64,000 nt of DNA. Origin: Daldinia sp. FL1419. Taxonomy: Eukaryota; Ascomycota; Sordariomycetes; Xylariales; Hypoxylaceae. A program made the position numbers and the translations under genes. Each line of letters begins with the position of its first letter. Positions within the stretch are counted from its first letter, which is position 1. The stretch lies in NCBI GenBank assembly GCA_025201765.1, contig MU623371.1:186001-250000 (forward strand). Direction: 5' to 3'. A model generated the notes under the pieces. It was not told the origin of the DNA. It saw only the letters and a program-made list of their open reading frames with translations, and searched no databases. Shown here piece after piece: positions 23,415 through 32,946 of this stretch.

Positions 23415-25362
23415 TTATTTGTTCTTGCCCGTCGGGATGCAGAACAAGACAACCTTCTTATCCCCATTCTCGTCGTACGCCTTATCTACGCGGTAGTATC
23501 CCCTCCGCTCTAACTGGATAATATCATCCTGCTTGAGCTTAGCGACACCCTCGTCGCAGAGCGCGTCCTCTTTCGTCGCCGTGACGGGGTTCAAGAACTG
23601 CTCCAGGTCATCCTCCTCCTCGAGCTTATCCTTCGTGATCAGGTAGTCAAAGTCCCAGAGCTCCGCATCGATAAGATTCTGCCCCTGCGTCGAAAGCCAC
23701 GTAACCTTCTTGTCGGTAGCGCGAACATCGCCCTTGAGGTGCAGCTCGCACGTAATGCTAGTAATTGGATCACCGCTGGCGATAGCTCGAACAAACGCGT
23801 TGCCCCATTGCATTAGAGTAATCTCCTCGCCGTCCTTGAATGACTTGGCATCTTCCTGGTCGAGTATCAATTCTTTGCTAAAAGCTACCTTCTTAGTTCC
23901 GACGGCGGGGTTCTTAGGGTGGAGTGGCTTGTCCTCGGTACGTGGCTCGGCGGGGGCTTCATCTCCCATAATAGCGACCTTGACGTGGTCCTTCTTGAGA
24001 ATAGCGGTGTGTCGTGGCGCAACCGGGTCAATCTCCTTCTTGTTCGTGGCCCAGAAGCTGGCCCAGTCCATAGACACGACGTTCCTGGACGGACCCTGCT
24101 TCAAGATAAAATCACGGAGCGCCGCGATGGTCATGCCTCGCCTACGAATACCCCGGATGGTCGGCATTCGTGGGTCGTCCCAACCCCAGACCCGGCCGGT
24201 ATCAACCAGCTTAGCAAGCTTGCGTTTGGACAAGAAAGTTCGGATGAAATTCATACGAGCAAAATCCCACATGTACACCTGGCGTAGCTTCAGCGTGTCG
24301 AGAAACCATTGGAACTGAGGGTTTCGATCCGTATACTCGGTGGATCTAAGGGCGTGTGTGACACCCTCCAAGCTGTCGACGACGGGGCATGCGAGATCGT
24401 AGGTGGGGTACATCTTCCACTTGGTACCTGTGCGGTGATGCGGGTCATTGGGATTGCACCTGTAGATGACGGGGTCGCGCATCGCCTTGTTCGGGTTGTC
24501 GACTGAGATCTTTGCGCGAATGCAATTCTTCAATCCTTCCTCAGTACCATTCTTCATCTCTTCAAAGATGGCCAAGTTCTCCTCGACTGTCCTGTCTCGT
24601 CGCTTCGATGCGATACCTTTTCCTCTCTCGTCTCGCATAGTTTCTACGTCCGTGTCGTCTGCGTAGGCGTTCCCACTCTTGATTAGAGAGAGACAAGTAT
24701 CGTAGAGGTGATCGAAGTAGTCGGAAGTATAAGTGACAACATCAGGCTTAATTCCCATGAGGGCAAGATCCTCGATGATAGCATCCTGGTATTCCTCCTT
24801 CTCTTTGCTCGGGTTCGTATCGTCCAGTCTTAGGCGAAGCTTGCCGTCGTATGCTTGGTGGGCAAAGTAGTCGCTAAGCAACGCGGCTTTGGCGTGCCCA
24901 ATATGAAGATATCCTCTACGCTCCAGTTAGCAATTTGCCAAGTCAATAACCGCTACGATTAGAAAATACTTACGAAGGCTCGGGAAGGAATCGAGTGACG
25001 ACTCCCTTGTCTGTCTCCTGAAGTGCCAAGTTATAACTTGCTCCAGCTCGACTAGCAGCTTGGATCTTGGCCTTTCGCGCCGAGTCGGCAGCCTTCACTT
25101 CGGCTTGAATTTCGGGGTGAACTTGTTCGACGTAGGTGAACCATCGGTGGAGGTTGGCGTAAGTCCCCTTACGAACAAAAGATACTGCAACACGATTGTT
25201 CTTGATGGCAAGCCAGATCTTGGTGTCGAGATCGCTTAGAGTATATCCGGCAAGGTAAGTTCTCAAGGTAAGATGCTTCTCAAGTCGAACAAGGTGAGGT
25301 TCGATGGATTTGAAATCCCCTCCTAAGGAGGTAGATACGGCTACGAGCTCATCTGCCTTCAT
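23415..25362 (-). CDS. GUS1: Cytosolic glutamyl-tRNA synthetase
   Basis: Class I synthetase that charges tRNA-Glu in the cytosol. Exons 25362-24974 and 24915-23415 (58-nt intron) give 629 residues; the joint restores the HIGH signature as PEPS-GYLHIGHAKAALL (His134). N-terminal GST-like domain (about 1-120), Rossmann catalytic core, KMSKS-equivalent FLSKRKLAKLV at about 357-366 and C-terminal beta-barrel anticodon-binding domains ending FCIPTGKNK. Blocks LDDTNPSKEKEEYQDAIIED, EGVTHALRSTEYTDRNPQF and MWDFARMNFIRT are diagnostic of the eukaryotic GlxRS group. The first ATG in frame is 25362 (MKADELVAVS); yeast Gus1 has about 75 more N-terminal residues, and a TTTATAG acceptor-like site lies just upstream, so a short upstream exon may be missing. 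Divergent from the uL1m gene. Confidence 0.93.
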
Positions 25363-25774
25363 CTTGGCGGTCACTATAAATCACTCGAATCTAGTTTATG
25401 ACCTTGGGCGTTATGTATAAAAAAATTAGGTTGCGTATAAGTGAGTGAGTCGACTCGGCCGTTTTGAGTCAACGAGCAGACGAGCAGATTGTGGCGGGGT
25501 CACCCCACTGACGGCATCTCTCTCTAAAAAAAGCTAGTAGAGGGGTAATTAATTGATTAGATAGCTCCATAGCCTTTACGATAAGATAATGGATTGTGGC
25601 TAATGATAGGTGGTACAGTACTTAAGTACCTCCTAGCAGCCAGTAAAAAGTATTACGAATTGAGGCTGAAAATGTACCCCCTACCCTTGTCCTAAATTTG
25701 TTTCTGCATTATTGATTTCCAAAGCTTCAAATAACCTACGGTCTAGCGACTGTCGGCGACTACGGAAAATCAAA
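25363..25774. promoter_or_regulatory. Divergent promoter between GluRS and uL1m genes
   Basis: A 412-bp spacer serves two translation genes that point away from each other. It contains GAGTGAGTCGACTCG-like inverted symmetry at about 25442-25457 and a TATAGATAGC-free AT-rich centre. No specific factor site is claimed. Confidence 0.45.
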
Positions 25775-26756
25775 ATGGCTTCGACGGGCCAGTGTATTGC
25801 TTCGCTGGCGAGGCTTAGCCTCTCTACATCTGCGAGACCTACGTATGCGACAATCCCTAGGTTTTTGGCCCCGTCGATAGTCCAGACAAGATGCAAAAGC
25901 GCCGGTACCGTGGCCATGAGAGCGCGTGAGCGAGAGAAGGAAAAGGTCAAGAGAGCGAAGAAGCAGTCACGATTCAAGGAGTACAAGTTTGCCACGCCCA
26001 GCAAAGAGGAGAGACATTCTCTATGCGATGCTATGAGGTCAGTAATATCCTCCGATCCTCTTTTCCCCGACTCACGAGAATTGTAGATACCTACGAGCCG
26101 CCGAGGTTGGCCGACCGCCATCCTCCGTTACGTACGAACTTGCTCTAAAGATCAGAACACCGAAGAATAGTCCGGTACTTCGAAACCGGATACGCCTGCC
26201 ATACCCTGTCAAGAACGACACGCAGATCGCCGTCATTTGCAAGGAAGGTAGCGGAGCTATGCACGACGCCCGCGCCGGTGGTGCTGTCGCAATCGGAGAG
26301 GAATCCTTGTTCGAGTTAATCAGGGCGAACCCGAATAAGCTTCCGTTTAACCGTCTAATCTGTCACGTCGATTCCGAACCAGCCCTTAAAAAAGCCAACC
26401 TCGGTCGTATATTAGGTCCCAAGGGTCTGATGCCTAGCATCAAGACCAATACCATCACCAAGAGTGTCAAGTCCCTGATGCACGAGATGGTTGGCGCGGA
26501 GAATTACAGAGAGAGGGTCGGCGCAATTCGTATGCCTATCGGGAATATCCAATTCACGCCCAACATGCTCGCAGCAAACGTCAGGGCGCTCGTCACAACC
26601 GTGAAGGAAGGTATCTCGAACATGGAAGACAGGGTCAAGAAGGATCTAGTCGAAGTCGTGCTGACTTCTACCAACGGACCGGGTTTCAGCTTAAGCGGAG
26701 GTTTCAGCTCTACCGATGAAAACGTCCAACCCGCACACCTAAGCACGGCTATGTAA
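25775..26756 (+). CDS. MRPL1: Mitochondrial large-subunit ribosomal protein uL1m
   Basis: Component of the L1 stalk of the mitochondrial ribosome. Exons 25775-26037 and 26087-26756 (49-nt intron) give 310 residues, joining at SLCDAMR-YLRAAEVGRPP. The N-terminus (MASTGQCIASLARLSLSTSA) is basic/hydroxylated without acids, as expected of a mitochondrial presequence. A Lys/Arg-rich stretch (REREKEKVKRAKKQSRFKEY) follows. The L1 fold is marked by DTQIAVICKEG, GAVAIGEESLFELI, LKKANLGRILGPKGLMPSIK (the L1 signature region) and MPIGNIQFTPNMLAANVRAL. I chose ATG 25775 because it begins a convincing presequence; 63 nt of open frame upstream has no such character. Length suits fungal mitochondrial L1. 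Confidence 0.92.
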
Positions 26757-26891
26757 ATAAATATCTATACCCCATAAGGTAGAACGGTGTAAAATTGTAC
26801 CATACGCTTCATACAAGTCCTGTATTTTGGGTATCATGATGCCAGTATAACTCTTAAAAAATGATTGTGAAATGGTGTCATCCTCGCTTGA

Positions 26892-27773
26892 TTAAGCGCT
26901 CTTCAATGCTTTTATAGCCTCTAGTTGAGCATCTAGTAGGGAATAGATGCTCATCAACTTCAGTAGCTTTGGCTGTCCTCTAGCACCCGCCTTCTTAGCT
27001 TCCTTCAACGCAGTACCGAGGTCTAAGAGGATGGTGTTCCTGCACCTTGTTAGCCTCTCTTCCGCTTTCCGTACAAAAGGCGTTTCCCTTCCAATGTCAT
27101 CGGCTAAATCGTTCACTACTATATACTCATTCGCTAATCGGGTTAGTTTTGCCGTGCTATTCCCCACTGCCCCTTCCAACTCATCCTCTTCATCTTCCTC
27201 TTCGTCGTCGTCGTCATCGCTATCGTCGCTATCAGCCCCCGTACTTCCGACTACCAATCTGCCCTCGAGCGAGGATATCCTCTCGTCCAGTTCCAACATC
27301 TTTCTCCCTGTTTCAATCTCACTCCTCACGCCGGATAGGTCCTTGTTTAAGCCAGCAACTTCAGTCCCTCTTTCTCTCACCCGGCCTTTGATTTCATCGA
27401 CTGCTCGCCGGAATCCTAATAACGCCACACGGACATCTTCGACTTTCTCCTCGCCCCCTTTAAGCTCATCGCCTAGGCTTAAGAAACTGGTGTAGTTGGC
27501 GTTGACTAGTTCCAGCAGCTCGGTGCTGATAGCGGCACTCCGCTCCCTAAGGTCTGATCGTAGGTCTTCTAAAGTCTGATGACGGTTCGCGAGAGAGGAG
27601 AGGTATTCGGCCGGGTCAAAGTCCGGGGCTAAGAAGTCGGAACGGGGAAGCGCAGTGGGAAATGGAAGCGGAGCATCATCTTCGTTGTCTGAGGATTCGG
27701 ATGAAGACACCAAAGCAAAGCTGCGAGAGCTGACCGGCCTAGCTGGCAACGGTGCTGCGAGATGGGCCATCAT
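26892..27773 (-). CDS. COG2: Conserved oligomeric Golgi complex subunit 2 (short fungal form)
   Basis: Lobe A subunit of the COG tether, needed for retrograde vesicle docking at the Golgi. Single exon, 293 residues. The conserved COG2 N-terminal region is clear: LPRSDFLAPDFDPAEYLSSL (about 43-62), then a long coiled coil (about 63-165) with TELLELVNANYTSFLSLGDE and LRSDLRERSAAI. An acidic run (DSDDSDDDDDEEEDEEDELE) at about 185-205 is followed by a second helical stretch ending at KALKSA. It lacks the large C-terminal domain of animal COG2, which is usual for filamentous fungi. Its 3' end converges on uL1m with a 135-bp gap. The start is the first of two tandem ATG codons. Confidence 0.88.
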   Translation of the reverse strand: MMAHLAAPLPARPVSSRSFALVSSSESSDNEDDAPLPFPTALPRSDFLAPDFDPAEYLSSLANRHQTLEDLRSDLRERSAAISTELLELVNANYTSFLSLGDELKGGEEKVEDVRVALLGFRRAVDEIKGRVRERGTEVAGLNKDLSGVRSEIETGRKMLELDERISSLEGRLVVGSTGADSDDSDDDDDEEEDEEDELEGAVGNSTAKLTRLANEYIVVNDLADDIGRETPFVRKAEERLTRCRNTILLDLGTALKEAKKAGARGQPKLLKLMSIYSLLDAQLEAIKALKSA

Positions 27774-28620
27774 GTCTCTCGAGGTCAGGGGGGAATGAAG
27801 AACGTCGTCGGCATAAACTAGGCCTCGTATATTGAGACATGCGAAGGGTTAACTTCTGACGACTTATTTAATACTGACGTCCCCTTCTAAAGTCAATTGT
27901 GAATTAGGTAGACTGGGTTTATCCACTTAATAATTTCTGCTTCGAATATAATGCAAGTAATCGGATTCTCACGAACTTCGTCCTTTGATGCTTTGATGTA
28001 AGTAACTTGGGTACTTGCAAGTTGGTGTGCATCTCACGTTCTGAGATTAGGTTAGTAGGTACCTAGGTGTGCACATGACGCTAAAGACATGATGTATGTA
28101 CCTACGTCCATGCAGAATTGACATCAAAATTGGGATGATGTGGGGTCCTTAGGTAAGATTTAGATGTCAAGGTCACACTAAAAGGCCAGCTCACCAACTC
28201 GCCGAGTTCACCTTGGATGGTTTATGTCCGTTTACATAATGAAGGTGGAACTTTCCGAATTCTCCGGTACCGGCCAAGCGGGTTTTTCAATTTGTATGGG
28301 GACCTACGGCCTAAAAAGGTACCTGTAACGGGACCAAAGGAAGCCAAAGCAACTTCGGCTAGAGCGAAATTCTTGCCCGATCGCACCCGAACTCTACCAA
28401 TTTCCTTTCTTACTATTCTATACACTTTAATCGATCGTATATCGATGTCAACAAGAGGGGGGCAACTAGATATGGTAAGGAAAGGATAAGATCATATCAT
28501 ACCGAATACTTTCTACCACATTCCTGAGGTCATATTGGAACATCTTGACCAGGTCAGTGATAGACGTTTATTTATCCCCTGCAAACGCAACAAGGACATA
28601 CGATATCCCTTCCTCCCACT

Positions 28621-28656
28621 GGAACCACTGGAACCGCTTGAACCACTTGAACCACT
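28621..28656. repeat. 9-bp tandem repeat (GGAACCACT-like)
   Basis: Four imperfect units: GGAACCACT, GGAACCGCT, TGAACCACT, TGAACCACT. Confidence 0.8.
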
Positions 28657-28897
28657 TAAAATCTATTGGGAACAAAAGTTCGGAATCCGACAGGTCCGAA
28701 CAAAGCTCAGAAAGTGGATCGATGGTCTAAATTTTTTTTCCTTCTCGCTGCCGAGCCTATCCTATCTTGGCCTTTGATCACCCATGTGACATTGTTGGCT
28801 CGAATTAGGCGAGTGGACTGCGGGTTACAGGGCCCTGGCATAATCTTATCAATCTGATCAGTGATCAATGATCTCGAACCATTCAACTACCTACCAC

Positions 28898-28946
28898 ATT
28901 TACCACACTACCACACTACCACACTACCACACTACTGCACTACCAC
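28898..28946. repeat. 8-bp tandem repeat (ACCACACT)
   Basis: About five copies of ACCACACT with diverged flanking copies (ACCACATT, ACTGCACT). Confidence 0.8.
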
Positions 28947-29824
28947 TCGTTACTACCTCTGCACTACTGCACTCTTGGTCTCGCCTCCTCTTCCCTTCCC
29001 CCTCTCTTCCAATAAGAGTCACCGTACCTTAATTATTCCACTCCAAGTCAGATTACTCTCAATAGTGAGAGAGTTAAGAGAAGATAGAGAGAGAGAGAGG
29101 GAGGGAGATCGTCTGCATAAACCCCCAACTTCTTTACAACCCCCCACAGCCTACTTAGAACAAAGACCAGCTGGTAAGAAGGGGACAATCGATACTACTT
29201 CAATTCTGGCTCGGTCTACGAATTGATTAACACAAGGCTTTACCGAACGGTCATTCCGTCTGCTTCATTCGTTCATTCTTTAGTCACATCCAACTCACTC
29301 GCCCACGAGAAGAAGAAGCTCGGCCGCCAATTCATTTTTCCTGTACTAATCGAAAGAAGATACCTGGCCAAATCCTTGAGCAAATTCAACTTGGCCCTAG
29401 TTCGGAGACCCTGAGGGCAGCTCGGCCCGTTCATTTGCATTGGGTCCCTAGGTACATCATTGCCTACTGCCCCCAAGTTTGCTTGACCCGTTGGAGGGGG
29501 TCCCTAACAACCCTCCTAGTTACTTTTTCCTTTCCTTCCCTTGAGTCGAGGAAGACAAGCCACACATCATAAGTCTTAAGATTCAACCTTGGCACAAACT
29601 TCAAGACGTACGTCGATAAAGAAAAAACTAGAGAAGGAGAGATTGATCTCTATATATTTACCAACTCGGATACCGTCAGACTGCACCTTTGCGGAGCCAA
29701 TCCCGCGGAAAATCTCAAGGTTCGACGCACGCTGGTGTCCGAGGTGCATTGCAGCGCCGAGTAACACAACGAATAAGATCGACTAAATGTTTTTCCCGCC
29801 TCTCTGCTCCAGAATCGGAATAAC

Positions 29825-31573
29825 ATGGCAACTTCTGCTGCTACCATGTCTCCCGCTTATCTTAACGGCCACTCCAAATCCCAACCAACCAAACTCGCCA
29901 TAACCCCTATCTCAGCTGCATCTTCCCCCGCCTCAGCTGCTTCGCCCATTTCCAGCGTATCTACGCCCACCTCAACTCACCAGCTTGCCATCAAACCCGC
30001 AGCCGCAGCCGCAGCCTTGCAGGCCTCCGTAATGGCTTCCAAGGGCTCAATCACCAGTAAGGAATGGGTAGTCCCCCCGAGACCCAAGCCCGGCCGGAAG
30101 CCTGCTACGGATACGCCACCAACTAAACGCAAGGCTCAGAATCGCGCTGCCCAGCGTGCATTCCGCGAGCGGAGAGCCGCCCGCGTCGGAGAATTGGAGG
30201 AGCAGTTAGAGGAACAGAAGGAAGAGTACGAACGAGCTCAGCAACAACTTGCCGAGCAAGTGCAAGACTTGGATTCCGAGGTGACAAATCTACGAACCAG
30301 ATGCTCGACCCTGGAGGACTTGTTGGAAAAGGAGCGCAAGGAGCGCATCAAGGCAACAACCGAACTTGAGGAACTACGACGACGATGGAGGGGGGAAGAT
30401 TCGAGCACGTCTTCGAGGCCCGGAAGTTTTGCCACACAGCACGGAAGGCTACCGAACCCGCTAGGAATTTCATCACAGCATCCTACACCAAGAGGAAGCC
30501 TCACAAGCAACGCACCGGATCATCGCAATTCGGCCACCGCCTTTTCAATCTCGCAAATCATCTCTCCTCCTGATTCATCAAGTCCGTTGGGAGCACCCCG
30601 AGAATCATCAGCTGATCCGGCAGGATGTGGCAACTGCGAAATCAACGGGCCCTGCGCTTGTGCCGAGGAAGTTCTCGCTGATACTGCTGTCGGATGCAAC
30701 AAATGCACCATCGGTTCCAAGTGTGAGTGTCTAGAAGCTATGGTGAAAGACCTAGCTCCGAATTCGGAAACCGAACTCAAACGGAAAAATTCTTCACTGT
30801 CTGTCATGGCCCCGGAGGAGAAGAGGCAGAAAATCCCCGAGCCTTATCCTCACGAGATAGATTTCACCACTGCGTTCGCCAAGAAGAAGGATCTTATTCC
30901 GGAACCAATTTCATACCAGGCCCCTACTCAGCCGACCGTGCCGCCGCGGGACTCTTGTGGCTTCTGCGAAGAAGGTACTTATTGCATGTGCGCCGAAGCC
31001 GCCGCATCGCAGGCCCTCCCTCCAGTATCCCAACAAGTTCAGACACCACCTCCCTCCGAGAACGACGTCGGTCCTCAGCCGATAGAAATTACATCGACAG
31101 GTGCCGTCAAACTACCAGGCATCAACTCGTTGAATCGTACTCCGATCCCTAGCGGTCGCCCTTCCGGCGGCTGTGGTCCCAAAGGGCCAGGTTCGTGTGC
31201 CCAGTGCCTAAGGGACCCTAAATCTGGCCTCTTCTGCCGCAGCCTAGCCGCAAGCTTTGCCCGCAACTCAGGCACACCTAACAGAGGATGCTGTGGTGGG
31301 TCCGGCGGATCCGGATGCTGCAAATCTATAGAAGCGACGACGTCTGCTGAATCGTCGACTAACGTTAGCCTGTCATGCGCAGATGCGTACAAGACGCTAT
31401 CTAGCCATCGTAACTTTGACAAGGCATCTGACGAGATTGGCACCTGGTTGCCTAGGCTCAAGGCTACTCCCCTACCGGCAAATGCGGCGGGTAGACCACC
31501 CATCGAAGTTCAGGTAGCTAGTATCATGGGTGTCTTAAGAGAGTTCGACGTACGTTTCGGAAGAGAGGCTTGA
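29825..31573 (+). CDS. hapX: Iron-responsive bZIP regulator HapX
   Basis: HapX works with the CCAAT-binding complex to repress iron-consuming pathways in iron starvation and to switch to vacuolar iron storage in iron excess. Single exon, 582 residues. The Hap4-like CCAAT-complex contact motif is KEWVVPPRPKPGRKP (79-93), followed directly by the bZIP basic region (KRKAQNRAAQRAFRERRAAR, 101-120) and a leucine-zipper/coiled coil to about 190. Four cysteine-rich regions follow in the order known for HapX: CGNCEINGPCAC, CNKCTIGSKCEC, CGFCEEGTYCMC and, near the C-terminus, CAQCLRDPKSGLFC with CCGGSGGSGCC. These bind Fe-S clusters in the family. The conserved C-terminal tail DKASDEIGTWLPRL is present. 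All diagnostic parts are intact, so a functional orthologue is expected. Confidence 0.96.
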   Translation: MATSAATMSPAYLNGHSKSQPTKLAITPISAASSPASAASPISSVSTPTSTHQLAIKPAAAAAALQASVMASKGSITSKEWVVPPRPKPGRKPATDTPPTKRKAQNRAAQRAFRERRAARVGELEEQLEEQKEEYERAQQQLAEQVQDLDSEVTNLRTRCSTLEDLLEKERKERIKATTELEELRRRWRGEDSSTSSRPGSFATQHGRLPNPLGISSQHPTPRGSLTSNAPDHRNSATAFSISQIISPPDSSSPLGAPRESSADPAGCGNCEINGPCACAEEVLADTAVGCNKCTIGSKCECLEAMVKDLAPNSETELKRKNSSLSVMAPEEKRQKIPEPYPHEIDFTTAFAKKKDLIPEPISYQAPTQPTVPPRDSCGFCEEGTYCMCAEAAASQALPPVSQQVQTPPPSENDVGPQPIEITSTGAVKLPGINSLNRTPIPSGRPSGGCGPKGPGSCAQCLRDPKSGLFCRSLAASFARNSGTPNRGCCGGSGGSGCCKSIEATTSAESSTNVSLSCADAYKTLSSHRNFDKASDEIGTWLPRLKATPLPANAAGRPPIEVQVASIMGVLREFDVRFGREA

Positions 31574-32597
31574 TCTGATTAGATAGATCCGCGGGTATCG
31601 GGGGGCCTAGCTACGCTCTAAACGTTTGATGATAGTATATAATGAGGTATGGCGGCTGCGGACCATTGTATCTTACGGTGTTGATAAGGGGAGGAATGTG
31701 TCGAGTGTTTTAGCCACTCGTAGGGAGAGGTCGTATTGCATTGTCTGGCGGCGGTCACATATTCACGTAATTGATAAAAAGGGGTTAGGTTTCGATTTAT
31801 CACGATGGTTCTACTGGTACGAGGCATCCAAAGAGCAATAAGATGCTCTGGCGGCCTCCTAATTCGTGTACACTCTAAAATTCAGGCGTCAGGTCCGGAA
31901 TAGTTCTAAACACCACTCGTATGATATCCTGCGAGGTTAGGTTATGGGAATTAAGAGTTGTACTTGGAAGACTCTTCTGCCCGCATGTCTTATGAAAATG
32001 GCATAAATCTTGTGTCCGTGTGTTATTTCGGATATAACTGAGGTCCCCTTTGCTACAAGACCCGGGTTACCCATTCAGGAAGCTCTTTGATGGCAGGCGC
32101 TTTTAGCTAAATGTCGGGATGCACCCTTAGGCGTGGGGTTTTGTCTGACCTGAAGATGGACATTAGATCAATAGCACTGTGTCTTACGTTTCTATTACAA
32201 CTCTAGTCACATCGCGTATCAAACATCGATCTCCAGGATTTATGCATGGGTATAAAATTCTATACTGCTGAAGTCAAATGTACGATAAATATTAAGTGTC
32301 CTCCACCCGTTTCCTTTGCTCCAGAAGTGTTCCTGCCTCCTCTAGAGATACAATGCAATGCTGAACCCGTACGGTATCAAACGCAAACAATCCCAGACAC
32401 CAAGTGATAGGTAGGGTCTTTCAACCACACCCTATCCGTATCATGCAAGACCTCTCTACCACGCTCTATATCTATGCACCTCCGAAGACGGCATACCACC
32501 CTGGTAGTATGACTACTTCCACCATTTCGGCCGAGCGGCTGAGCGGCTGATGCGTACTGCCGTGCCGCTAGTGTCGACGAAACCGAAGCCGCTCAGC
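31574..32597. other. Convergent spacer, hapX to BAS2-like gene
   Basis: About 1 kb of 3' flanking sequence with no recognisable gene or repeat on either strand. Confidence 0.5.
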
Positions 32598-32946
32598 TTA
32601 GTTCACGCTGGTGCTGTTGGAGATCTGAGGCTGCGCTCCGTTGTCGCCAAAGCCGCAGCCGGTCTTGCCGGCCTGAGTCTGGGCACCGACGCCGGAGCAC
32701 AAGCCAAAGTTCTGGCCTTGAACTCCCGCGCAGCAGGTAGAAGCGCAGTCTGCGGAGCTCTTGCACTCTCCGCCGATGAACTGGCCACCCTGTCCGTTGC
32801 CGACGTTCTGAGCACCAGCTGGGTCGGGCTGGAGGGGCGAGGGGATGGCGAAGGCCACTTGAAGGTTTGTTAGTATCGTTCGGCTGAATGGGAACAAGCT
32901 GATGTGACTTACCGGAGAGAAGAGCGAAGAAGGCGATGCGAACCAT
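32598..32946 (-). CDS. Small secreted cysteine-rich protein, BAS2-like candidate effector
   Basis: 97 residues from exons 32946-32913 and 32857-32598, with a 55-nt intron (GTAAGT donor, ACTAAC branch site, TCAAG acceptor). The N-terminus MVRIAFFALLSVAFAIPSPL is a short signal peptide with a likely cleavage after VAFA. The mature part has six cysteines in the pattern GECKSSADCASTCCAG, FGLCSG and KTGCGFGD, preceded by GNGQGGQFIGG. This resembles Magnaporthe biotrophy-associated secreted protein 2 and its homologues in many plant-associated Sordariomycetes; function is not established here. The end (NSTSVN) has an N-glycosylation sequon. A TATA-like TCTATAAAC lies about 35 bp upstream of the ATG. 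The gene sits alone, with 1.0 kb and 3.0 kb of gene-free DNA on its two sides. Confidence 0.82.

Larger units (their letters stand above)
27774..29824. promoter_or_regulatory. Divergent region of COG2 and hapX
   Basis: 2.05 kb without a recognisable gene, probably the long hapX promoter and leader. Elements seen: a TAGGTACCTAGGT palindrome (28056-28068), a 9-bp tandem repeat (28621-28656), an 8-bp ACCACACT tandem repeat (about 28900-28945), a GA-rich run (29085-29105) and two GATA-type sites (GGATAAG at 28484-28490; TTATCAATCTGATCA at 28846-28860). Repression of hapX by the GATA factor SreA under iron sufficiency is known in Aspergillus, so these are candidate sites only. Confidence 0.35.

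Noticed and set aside
28861..29226. 121-codon frame containing the ACCACACT repeat
   Set aside because: Low-complexity translation of a tandem repeat in the hapX upstream region; no domain.
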